Assembly (NCBI GenBank): GCA_018001635.1
Contig: JAGNHS010000012.1
Location: 1 to 61,184 of the forward strand
Direction of reading: 5' to 3'
Source: Pseudomonadota bacterium
Lineage (GTDB): Bacteria > Bdellovibrionota > UBA2428
DNA: 61,184 nt
In this document: positions 18,388-26,145 of the stretch, piece by piece
How positions within the stretch are numbered: position 1 is the stretch's first letter
Layout of the letters: every line of letters starts with the position of its first letter
The notes under the pieces: generated by a model
What the model was told of the DNA's origin: nothing
Seen by the model: the letters and a program-made list of their open reading frames with translations, nothing else
Database searches by the model: none
Made by a program: the position numbers and the translations under genes

Positions 18388-20133
18388 TTGAAAATGCTTC
18401 GAAGTTTTTTATACCTGTCTCTTCAGTTTTTTCTAATTCCTAGTCTTTTGGCGTCGCCCGAAGCGGATCGTGTTAGAGAATTGCTTTCTCGTGGGCCAGG
18501 TACGCGAGAGATCTATCAAGGTGAAGCTCGTAAGAATTTACTTCCGGTAGGAGAGGAATATGTTGATCGACCTTGGCATGGATATTACTCCGATGATCGC
18601 CATGCTTTTCAAAAGACAATTATTGATCAATATTTGGCGCATCTACATCCATCATCAAATCCTGAAGTGATTTTAACTGCAGGCGCATTTGGCTCGGGTA
18701 AAACTCGAATCCTTGGTGAACTTTTTGCGCAAGGTTGGATTCAGCGAGAAGAATTTCTTGTAATCAATATGGATCACTTTAGGAATATGATTCCTGAATA
18801 TCTCTTGCTTGTAGATCTCATGAAAAATGAACCCAAAGTTTATGAGGCTATAGCGGCGGAGTTTCATTTAAAAGACCCTGGAAGTTTTGTTCAAATTGAA
18901 GTGGGTTATTTGCAAGAAATGCTTCTTTGGCAAGCTCTCGAGCGTGGCGTGAATATTATTATTGATGGGAGCATGGCTAATAAAGAATATTTCGAACGTT
19001 TTCTAAATGCGATGCGTACTCGTTTTAATAAATATCAATCCGTGGGTGTTATACATGCTGATGCGGGCGACAAAACTGTTGAACGAGCTGTTCGGCGGGG
19101 GCTTGAAAATTCGCGTGTTATAAATCCTGATTTAGTGAAGAAAAGCATTGCTGAAGTTACGGCCACTTTTGCGGCACTAAAAAGTAAATTTGATTTTTAT
19201 GTAGAGGTTGATAATTCAGGAGATCGACCTACTATTCGAGCTGTTGGTGCTGGGCTTCGCGGAGAACGTTTGGATGGACTTCAGATTCCTTTGCTCGACA
19301 CTCATCGTGATTGGAGAGGGCGTGGGAGTGATTTTGATCGCATTTTAAATGGGCGCTTACGTCGTTCTCAATCTTATTACGACATTGTTTTTGATATTGA
19401 TTGGACTCTTTTCTACGTCCTCAAAGACGCAGTAGCAGGCTCTGTAGACTTTGAGGGGCAACATTTCATGCCTTACCGCGGTTTAGATCGATTTTTTAAA
19501 GTTTTAATTGAGATGATTCCAAATCTTCGCATTCATTTTATGAGTGGAGCTTCGGAAGCGCGAATTAAAAAATTTCTTAGTGAAATTAAATTAGATTCAG
19601 TTAAACCTATTTTAGATTTAACTTATACAGTGGTGGGGGTTGAGGGCTTGCATAAGCGTGAAGCCTCAGAAACGGCTCAAAAATTTACGGATATATATGC
19701 CAAATCTTTTTATAGTCTGACTCCTTTAGCTCATCCAGATCGAAGTATTTTACTCGATGATCAGCCTGACTTTGCTCTGGCTCCGCTACGAGCTGCGAAT
19801 TCGCTAGGTAATTATGCTCACTTTCTTAGTTTTGAAGAAGCTCAAAAGTCTGGATCTAAATATGCCCCTAAATCCTATCTTGAATGGGAGCTCGATCGTG
19901 ATCGCTTGGCCTTGATCATTGCAGTGATCGAAGAAGCTTATAGAAGAGACAGGGCGGGCACCGAAGCCTTTTCCACGGCCATTCAAAGCCTCTTAGGTGA
20001 TAAAGGCACAGGTGAGGAATTATCTAAAAAAATAACTGATCCAAGTTTTGCACCTTATTTTGATCGTGGTCGCGAAATGCTGGGTTTTAATGAAGAGAGT
20101 GGTTTTTGCTCTGGCGCTCTCAATGCAAATTGA
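18388..20133 (+). CDS. Exported zeta-toxin-like kinase fused to a HAD-like phosphatase domain
   Basis: A 581-residue protein with a signal peptide (SFLYLSLQFFLIPSLLA). Residues about 90-290 resemble the zeta-toxin/UDP-GlcNAc kinase family: Walker A GAFGSGKT at 99-106, NMDHFRNMIPEY with the catalytic-type Asp and Arg, IIIDGSMANKEYF, and an arginine-rich lid (RAVRRGLENSR). Residues about 330-480 carry HAD landmarks: FDIDWTLF with Asp336 and Asp338, HFMSGAS and LLDDQPDFALAP. The kinase-phosphatase pairing resembles bifunctional polynucleotide kinase/phosphatases, so the substrate may be a sugar nucleotide or a nucleic-acid end. No epsilon antitoxin is nearby and the protein is exported, which argues against a toxin-antitoxin role. 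The start is TTG because TAGGAG sits ten bases before it; ATG at 18394 is possible. It is the third gene of the exported run. Confidence 0.82.
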   Translation: MKMLRSFLYLSLQFFLIPSLLASPEADRVRELLSRGPGTREIYQGEARKNLLPVGEEYVDRPWHGYYSDDRHAFQKTIIDQYLAHLHPSSNPEVILTAGAFGSGKTRILGELFAQGWIQREEFLVINMDHFRNMIPEYLLLVDLMKNEPKVYEAIAAEFHLKDPGSFVQIEVGYLQEMLLWQALERGVNIIIDGSMANKEYFERFLNAMRTRFNKYQSVGVIHADAGDKTVERAVRRGLENSRVINPDLVKKSIAEVTATFAALKSKFDFYVEVDNSGDRPTIRAVGAGLRGERLDGLQIPLLDTHRDWRGRGSDFDRILNGRLRRSQSYYDIVFDIDWTLFYVLKDAVAGSVDFEGQHFMPYRGLDRFFKVLIEMIPNLRIHFMSGASEARIKKFLSEIKLDSVKPILDLTYTVVGVEGLHKREASETAQKFTDIYAKSFYSLTPLAHPDRSILLDDQPDFALAPLRAANSLGNYAHFLSFEEAQKSGSKYAPKSYLEWELDRDRLALIIAVIEEAYRRDRAGTEAFSTAIQSLLGDKGTGEELSKKITDPSFAPYFDRGREMLGFNEESGFCSGALNAN

Positions 20134-20141
20134 TTGAATAT

Positions 20142-20222
20142 TGGCTTTAGTCGCATTGGGTCAATGACTGTTTTGAAAGTCGATTTAAGTATTCAGAACG
20201 GCCAATGTGAATTTTAAAGCCA
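20142..20222. repeat. Imperfect inverted repeat between the kinase and S41 peptidase genes
   Basis: TGGCTTTA and CATTGG on the left pair with CCAATG and TAAAGCCA on the right, with a few mismatches between the two blocks and an AT-rich loop of about 40 bases. It ends five bases before the S41 gene start. It could be a weak terminator or a leader structure. It lacks the GC-rich loop of the three long hairpins. Confidence 0.4.
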
Positions 20223-20226
20223 GCCT

Positions 20227-22356
20227 ATGAAAAGAGGGGCCTACTACCTAACGTCATTTATTGTATTTTTGTGTTCTTTTTCAGCCGATTCGGCGATTTA
20301 CCATAATAAACAGGAACAGATTGATGCTCTTAAGGCAGTTATTTCTGAGCTTCGAGTTCATTATGGAAAAATTAAGTTCAAGGAACGTCACTTTGGTGTG
20401 ACTCTCGAGCGTTTAGAGGAAAAATATACAAAACTAATCCAGAGCGCTCAAACGCTTGAAGAGTTTTATAAAATCGATCCCACCGTTGAACGAGAGCAAC
20501 TTTCTAGCGAGCAATTTGAGCAGCTTCTCATAGGACTTAGTGCTGATTTAAACGATGGTCATGCCAATATTCTTAGAGGCTCGACGGAACTTTTTACGTT
20601 GGGAATCAAAACAGCGTATAGCGACGGGAAATTAATGGTTACTGGATGGGATGATAATCTTATTTGGAAAGCGGGATTAACTCGCGAATTAAAAGTTGGC
20701 GATGAGATAGTGAGTGTGAATGGAAAATCAGTTCACGAGCTCGCTCAAAGAAATGTTTTGTATGCTCAGAGTGGAACTTTTGCGGATAGATTAACCATGG
20801 CCTACGAATTGATTCTCAATCGATCACATCGATGGGTGCCTTCTGTTAAAGAAGGTGAGCCCGTTATTGTTGAGTTCAAGAGAGAAAAAGATACTTTCAT
20901 GGCGCATTTGCCGTGGATTAAGAGATCAGAATTTATCAAAGAATTTGATCGGCATCCTGAAAAGTACAAACCAAGTGAAGAACAGAAAAAAGATACAGGT
21001 AAATATGTCTTTGGTAGTGGCAGCACAGTGCGAACTTATTTTAAAGAAGGTTTATCAAAATTAGATTTAGCAGAAGGTTCAATTTTAAATATCGGCCAAC
21101 TTTTGAATGCAGAAATTAGAAAAGAAGCTGCTAAAAATGGAGCCGCTGCCAAGGCTGATGAAAAAGATAGTTTGAAAGAAGATAAACCTGAAGCGGCTGA
21201 AGCCGATAAGAAAAATAAAATTTCAGAAGTGGAGCGCATTGAAGCCTACACCGTTCGATACAAAGGGAAAAACTTAGGTGTTCTAAGAATTCCTAATTAC
21301 AGTCCAGGTGGGGTTGAGACTGCCGTTAATGAATTGAAGTGGATTGCAAAAGCATTAAAGATACTTGATGCACAAACAGACGCGCTCATTATTGACCAAG
21401 CTTCCAATGGTGGCGGATTTGTTTTTTATGTAAAAGATTTGGTTAAACTCTTTGCAAAAGACAAATTACTCGATGGAATGACGATTAATTTAAAACTCAA
21501 TAGCACAATTTTGAGTTATTACGATACTGATGATGATGTGGATCCCATGGATCATCCTGGTGGAAAAGATTTTATTCCAAATTTTGCTCATCTTAGGTTG
21601 AATGACTTGCTTAAAGCTGAACTTAAGAAAAAGTATGAAGCCGGAGAAGAGTGGTCAGGACCACTACCTTCAATGGGAGAGGAAGTTTTAGTCGGCGGTG
21701 CTAGCGGTGCTAATGCTAGCTCTAAGGACTCCGCTTATTCAAAACCTGTCGTGATTCTCAATGATGTTCGAAGTGCGAGTGGTGGTGATTTTTTCCCTTC
21801 GCTTATGCAAAAAAATAATTTGGCTTGGGTGATGGGCACTACTTCGAGTGGATTAGGAGGACCTGTTTATCGTTCTATCGCTTCTATGCCAGGATCAGAA
21901 ATGTTCATGCGTTGTACTATGGGTGAATGTGCATTCGCCGATGGCTCTCCTTTAGAAAACGTAGGAGCGGTGGCAGATGTTTATCGTGATGTGACTCAAG
22001 AAGATGTGCAAAAGGGCTTCAAACAATTCACCACTGATGTGCTTGAAGCTGTATTAGCGGATTTGTCGCTTGGAGAAAAAGCGAGAGAAGCTTCTCGTTT
22101 TCAATTGGTCGAAGACGCCATTAAAGTGAAGCGCCCTGAAATAGTTTCATTGCCTGCTGAAGCTAAGAGCGATCCAATTCTTCCAACGCTTCAGGATAAT
22201 CTTTCTATTTATGTAAGATTGAAAACACTTAAAAGAATAGAGCTTAGGAATGGAAACGATGTTCCCCACTGGATGAACGAAAAATTGATTGAACTCGAAG
22301 AGAAATTGAAGCTCAGTGAAGTTGCTAAAAAATGTTATGAGGCCTTAATTCTTTAG
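20227..22356 (+). CDS. Exported S41-family (C-terminal processing) peptidase
   Basis: A 709-residue secreted protease. Signal peptide 1-24 (YYLTSFIVFLCSFSADSA). Residues 40-110 form a helical N-domain containing LSADLNDGHANILRG, typical of S41 proteins. A PDZ-like stretch follows near 125-185 (GLTRELKVGDEIVSVNGKSV). The catalytic region from about 350 has LRIPNYSPGG, ALIIDQASNGGGF and the nucleophile serine in NDVRSASGGDFF. The region where CtpA-type enzymes carry the lysine reads GTTSSGLGGP, so the catalytic partner is unclear. A charged Lys/Glu/Ala-rich insert (about 300-335) separates PDZ-like and catalytic parts. No Shine-Dalgarno precedes the ATG. Substrates could be periplasmic or prey/host proteins. 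Confidence 0.85.
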   Translation: MKRGAYYLTSFIVFLCSFSADSAIYHNKQEQIDALKAVISELRVHYGKIKFKERHFGVTLERLEEKYTKLIQSAQTLEEFYKIDPTVEREQLSSEQFEQLLIGLSADLNDGHANILRGSTELFTLGIKTAYSDGKLMVTGWDDNLIWKAGLTRELKVGDEIVSVNGKSVHELAQRNVLYAQSGTFADRLTMAYELILNRSHRWVPSVKEGEPVIVEFKREKDTFMAHLPWIKRSEFIKEFDRHPEKYKPSEEQKKDTGKYVFGSGSTVRTYFKEGLSKLDLAEGSILNIGQLLNAEIRKEAAKNGAAAKADEKDSLKEDKPEAAEADKKNKISEVERIEAYTVRYKGKNLGVLRIPNYSPGGVETAVNELKWIAKALKILDAQTDALIIDQASNGGGFVFYVKDLVKLFAKDKLLDGMTINLKLNSTILSYYDTDDDVDPMDHPGGKDFIPNFAHLRLNDLLKAELKKKYEAGEEWSGPLPSMGEEVLVGGASGANASSKDSAYSKPVVILNDVRSASGGDFFPSLMQKNNLAWVMGTTSSGLGGPVYRSIASMPGSEMFMRCTMGECAFADGSPLENVGAVADVYRDVTQEDVQKGFKQFTTDVLEAVLADLSLGEKAREASRFQLVEDAIKVKRPEIVSLPAEAKSDPILPTLQDNLSIYVRLKTLKRIELRNGNDVPHWMNEKLIELEEKLKLSEVAKKCYEALIL

Positions 22357-22458
22357 TCGTTAACGCGTAGGTCCACATTGTTTAGCCCTTTTAAGTTGTG
22401 AGATGAGCCCTTCTGGATGCTAATGGCCCTTGTTAGAGGGAAGTCTGGGAGGACTTAA

Positions 22459-23169
22459 ATGAGGGGTTCCGTAATAGGAGTCGTAGTCGCTATAGGGGCG
22501 ATGGGACTTAGTTTCAATTCACTAGAGGCAAGAGTGATGCCTGAATCAAAATCCGATCAGACTTTAAAATCTTGTGAGAGCACTCTTTTTTATTATGAGA
22601 ATAATGCTGAAGAATATGCCGATAAGACTCGTCAATTAAATTTAGAAAGAGCTCACGATCGCTTTTTAAGAAACGTTCCAATGCGCGGTCGTGTGATGGA
22701 TTTGGGTGTGGGCTCAGGCCGAGATTCTAAAATTTTCATGGATCGAGGTTTGCAAGTGTTTCCAGTGGAAGCCTCACAAGCTATGGCACTTGAAGCACAA
22801 AAGCTCATCAAAACACCGGTTCATGTGGCTCGCATGCAGGATATTCATCCTCCAAGCGAATCGCTCGACGGAATTTGGGCATCGGCTTCGATGCTTCATT
22901 TAAATCCAAGAGATTTTGTTCAAACTTTGCAAATGGCATTTAGCAGTTTGCGTAAGGGTGGGGTTTTCTATTTGTCGCTGAAAACCAATAGCATGAGCCA
23001 AGAGTATGTTGATGAAAATGGTCGATATTTCTTTTTGTGGAATAGAAAAGAACTATTGCGAGTGATTGAAGCCACGACAGGTTTTCGTATTATTGAAGAT
23101 TGGAATAATCCCGATGCTAATGATCGGCCAAACACTCTTTGGACAAATTTAGTTTTGAAAAAAGATTAA
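22459..23169 (+). CDS. Exported class I SAM-dependent methyltransferase
   Basis: A 236-residue Rossmann-fold methyltransferase behind an apparent signal peptide (GSVIGVVVAIGAMGLSFNSLEA). Motif I is VMDLGVGSGRDSKIF, the acidic end of strand 2 reads QVFPVEASQAM, motif post-I is MQDIHPPSESLDGIWASAS, and motif III is LRKGGVFYLSLK. The order resembles UbiE/TehB-like small-molecule methyltransferases; the substrate is unknown. S-adenosylmethionine is cytosolic, so an exported copy suggests action in another cell, unless the hydrophobic start only anchors the protein. GGGAGGAC precedes the ATG at good spacing, making this start secure. It follows the S41 gene after about 100 bases without a terminator. 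Confidence 0.82.
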   Translation: MRGSVIGVVVAIGAMGLSFNSLEARVMPESKSDQTLKSCESTLFYYENNAEEYADKTRQLNLERAHDRFLRNVPMRGRVMDLGVGSGRDSKIFMDRGLQVFPVEASQAMALEAQKLIKTPVHVARMQDIHPPSESLDGIWASASMLHLNPRDFVQTLQMAFSSLRKGGVFYLSLKTNSMSQEYVDENGRYFFLWNRKELLRVIEATTGFRIIEDWNNPDANDRPNTLWTNLVLKKD

Positions 23170-23355
23170 GTGATCTCCGATTATTAAATTCTGAAAAATT
23201 CAAAAGCGACAATATTTCGGCGTATCTGATTATTTTGAACACGCGTCTAATGCCGCGCCGTACTTAATTCACCTTACATTTTTTAACTCCCTTATCAAAT
23301 TCTCACACGACGGAATTTTGACCCTAAACTGTTCTACTGTAGGGGAGAGAGATTC

Positions 23356-25047
23356 ATGACGAATAAACTTTTTACAAGTCTATTACTGGGTTTAGGAGCT
23401 CATGTCGCTTTTGCGATGATTGGTGCTCCACAGGGTCCGCTCGATAAAGCTGTTGAAGGGCAATATCTTGTGAAACTAAAATCAGGAACAGCAAATCTTC
23501 AAACGCTTGGAACTTTATACAATCAAGGTATTAAGCTCGATCACAAAGTGAATAGTTTAGCTGATGGTCTTTATGCGGCTAAGTTGGATCGCAAACAAGC
23601 TTTGAAGTCTTTGGGCTTGAGCAATTTTGTTTCGAACAAAGGTTTGGAAGCCAGTCTTCTTCGTCAACTCTCTAATGTTCCAGGTGTAGAGTATGTGGAA
23701 CCTAACTACATTTATAGAATTCAAGAAAACATCAACATGCCTATCAAAACTGTTGAAGAAGTTCCTGTTGAAGATCCTTCTTCTAACGATCCTATGTTGA
23801 GTCAGCTTTGGGGTATGCGCTTGATTGATGCTCCAGCGGCCTGGCTACTTCACAAAGGTTCAAAAGATGTTGTAGTGGCGATTATTGATACAGGAGTGGA
23901 TTACACTCATGAAGATCTTAAAGATAATATGTGGGTGATGCCCGGAACAACTGATGTTCATGGTTACAACGCTATCACCGACAAGTTAGATCCTATGGAC
24001 GACCATTATCACGGAACTCATTGTGCTGGAACAATCGGCGCTGCTGGTAATAACGGATTGGGAGTGGTTGGTGTTAGCTGGACAACTTCTATCATGGGCG
24101 TGAAATTCTTGAGTGGTCAAGGTAGTGGAACGCTGGAAGATGCTGTTAAAGCTATAGACTGGGCTACCACTAACGGTGCCAATGTTATGAGCAATAGCTG
24201 GGGTGGAGGTGGTTTCACTCAAACACTTAAAGATGCTATTCACCGTGCCGCTGAAAAAGGAATTATATTTATTGCAGCTGCTGGTAACGATACTAATGAT
24301 AACGACGGCAATCCTTCTTACCCAGCCAGTTATGATGAACCCAACGTAGTTTCTGTTGCAGCTTTAGACGACAAAGGCTCTTTGGCTTGGTTCTCAAACT
24401 TCGGACGTCGCTCTGTCCACATCGGTGCTCCAGGTGTAGGAATTCAATCTACAGCTACAGGAAATGCTTATAAGTCTCTTGATGGAACTTCTATGGCAAC
24501 TCCTCACGTTTCTGGTGCCGTAGCCTTGTTGATGTCTTACGACAGAAGCTTAGATTATGTTGCGGTCAAAGAGCGTTTGCTCGCTACCGCTAAAAAGGAA
24601 AAGTCATTGTCTAAGAAAATTGGAAATGGTGGAGCGGTTCTAAATGTGAATAATCTTTTAGCGAACATTATTCCTCCAGGACCTATCACTATTCCAGACG
24701 ACATGTGGTCGAGCCCAGTGGCGCAAGCAATTGAAACAGAACATCCTTACGCTAATAGCGCTACTAAAACGTGGAAGGTCTCTGCTTCGGGTGCCACTCA
24801 CTTCCGATTGCACTTCACCCGTTTCGAACTCGAGAATCGCTACGACACAGTAAAGATCATCAACGATGCGACCAACGAAGTTCTTGAGACTTTCTCAGGC
24901 ACTATACAAGGTCCATTCTGGACTGATGATATTGAAGCTCCTGCGGTTAGAATTGAATTCCAATCAGACAATTCAGTTCAAGCTTGGGGTTTCCAAGTTG
25001 ATTCATACAAATGGGTTAACTTTCAGGCCCCTGTCAGCGAAATTTAA
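23356..25047 (+). CDS. Secreted subtilisin-like serine protease (S8) with I9 propeptide
   Basis: A 563-residue preproprotease. Signal peptide 1-20, propeptide about 30-130 ending in VPGVEYVEPNYIY (inhibitor I9 pattern), and catalytic domain about 150-440 with the triad Asp178 in IIDTGVDYTHEDL, His219 in YHGTHCAGTIGA and Ser379 in DGTSMATPHVSG, plus oxyanion Asn280 in SNSWGG. The last ~110 residues after PPGPITIPDD form a beta-rich domain that looks CUB/P-domain-like (HFRLHFTRFELENRYDTVKI), perhaps substrate-binding. A ribosome-binding site GGGGAGAGA precedes the ATG and an excellent terminator follows the stop, marking the end of the exported run. Confidence 0.95.
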   Translation: MTNKLFTSLLLGLGAHVAFAMIGAPQGPLDKAVEGQYLVKLKSGTANLQTLGTLYNQGIKLDHKVNSLADGLYAAKLDRKQALKSLGLSNFVSNKGLEASLLRQLSNVPGVEYVEPNYIYRIQENINMPIKTVEEVPVEDPSSNDPMLSQLWGMRLIDAPAAWLLHKGSKDVVVAIIDTGVDYTHEDLKDNMWVMPGTTDVHGYNAITDKLDPMDDHYHGTHCAGTIGAAGNNGLGVVGVSWTTSIMGVKFLSGQGSGTLEDAVKAIDWATTNGANVMSNSWGGGGFTQTLKDAIHRAAEKGIIFIAAAGNDTNDNDGNPSYPASYDEPNVVSVAALDDKGSLAWFSNFGRRSVHIGAPGVGIQSTATGNAYKSLDGTSMATPHVSGAVALLMSYDRSLDYVAVKERLLATAKKEKSLSKKIGNGGAVLNVNNLLANIIPPGPITIPDDMWSSPVAQAIETEHPYANSATKTWKVSASGATHFRLHFTRFELENRYDTVKIINDATNEVLETFSGTIQGPFWTDDIEAPAVRIEFQSDNSVQAWGFQVDSYKWVNFQAPVSEI

Positions 25048-25072
25048 TTAGTTGCCCCTATCTATCCGATTA

Positions 25073-25113
25073 CCCCCGTTGCCGGCCTTTAGGAGCTGGC
25101 AACGGGGGTTTTT
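25073..25113 (+). terminator. Rho-independent terminator after the S8 protease
   Basis: CCCCCGTTGCC at 25073-25083 pairs perfectly with GGCAACGGGGG at 25098-25108 around a 14-base loop and is followed by a T-rich tail. It is the strongest one-directional terminator seen in the window. Confidence 0.93.
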
Positions 25114-25131
25114 GTTTTTGAGCTTTGGATA

Positions 25132-25244
25132 CCTAATAAAGTAGGAATTTTATATTGAGATCCGGCCTGGTCCTACTCGGGACAATCCTTAGTTACGAAA
25201 AATGGGTGCCCAGGGTCTCAATATAAAATTCCTACTTTATTAGG
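25132..25244. repeat. Long hairpin element with GC-rich loop (copy 2)
   Basis: Perfect 29-base inverted arms (25132-25160 and 25216-25244) with a 55-base loop. Read on the minus strand, the loop begins CCCTGGGCACCC, matching the position and core of the motif in copies 1 and 3. The arm sequence is unrelated to the other copies. It sits between the S8 terminator and the start of the following exported gene. Confidence 0.75.
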
Positions 25245-25299
25245 GCTCTAAGGCTCGACAAAAATCTCCTGCTGCGCTATGTCATAGCCGGAGCCAAAA

Positions 25300-26109
25300 A
25301 TGACTAAAAGTTCCTACCTAAAGTCACCCCTCCGATTTTTGTTTCTTATTCTCTTTGCCGCTTTCTTAAATTTCTTTGTGGCAAATATCCTTGGTCGGGC
25401 CGAACCCTGCGATGCAAAATTAAATGTTGAACTCACAGTTGTTCAGCGACAGGTCTTAAAACTATCTAAAAACGATGCTTTTAGAGGTCGTGTTTCCTGG
25501 GAAATCTTATGGATTCCTCTAAAACGAGAAAAGTCAGGAACGGCTAAAGCCTTAGCGGAGCAGTTAAAAAAATTAAATCCTCTACTTAAGGAAAGGGCTA
25601 TATTACAAGCCACTCCAACTCGAGACGAAATGTTAGGTGAACGCAATCGCTTGGCTCGATTAGAAGATTCTGCAGCTCACGATCACAATAAAACCTTACA
25701 TGGTGGCGGATCGGCTTTGCAGCAAAGCCTGAGCTGGGAACAACTCAATGCAGTTCGGGATCAACGTGAAGCCTTTATGCAAAATTTTGAAAAACTACCG
25801 ACTACGACAGATAAAGCTGAAAAAATGTTTGCTCTCAACACTTCCATAAATAATTTGTCTTATTCAGTTAGCTTTTTAAGACTTCTTATTCTTAAAGAAG
25901 CTCAATTCTCAAATATGATTGTACAATATGCTCCTCTTCAAAGATCAGAGGCTCCTGGCGGATTGATTATTGTTATGAAAGATCATGAAGGCACCTATTA
26001 CACTTGGTCTGCTACTAGTGAGAACCCTGAAATTCGTAAAGAGAACGAGCTTAATTTGACCGCCGATGAAATCGAAAGATTTCATAGCACTCAAAGAGTT
26101 CTAGATTAA
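25300..26109 (+). CDS. Exported or membrane-anchored protein of unknown function (269 aa)
   Basis: Unrecognised. A strong hydrophobic N-terminus (FLFLILFAAFLNFFVANIL) preceded by basic residues is a signal peptide or anchor, followed by a single early cysteine (AEPCDAK). The rest is highly charged and mainly helical, with likely coiled-coil stretches (residues about 80-130 and 150-205) and a small histidine cluster (AAHDHNKTLHGGG). A C-terminal beta segment (GGLIIVMKDHEGTYYTW) is the only non-helical part. GGAG lies seven bases before the ATG. It converges on the MltD-like gene with a 36-base gap. Confidence 0.65.
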   Translation: MTKSSYLKSPLRFLFLILFAAFLNFFVANILGRAEPCDAKLNVELTVVQRQVLKLSKNDAFRGRVSWEILWIPLKREKSGTAKALAEQLKKLNPLLKERAILQATPTRDEMLGERNRLARLEDSAAHDHNKTLHGGGSALQQSLSWEQLNAVRDQREAFMQNFEKLPTTTDKAEKMFALNTSINNLSYSVSFLRLLILKEAQFSNMIVQYAPLQRSEAPGGLIIVMKDHEGTYYTWSATSENPEIRKENELNLTADEIERFHSTQRVLD

Positions 26110-26145
26110 TTATCTATAAATACTATCGATGAAGGGCAACAAGCT

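Noticed and set aside
18388..20133. Zeta-like kinase as half of a toxin-antitoxin module
   Set aside because: There is no small epsilon-like gene next to it, the protein is much longer than zeta toxins, carries a HAD-like domain and has an export signal.
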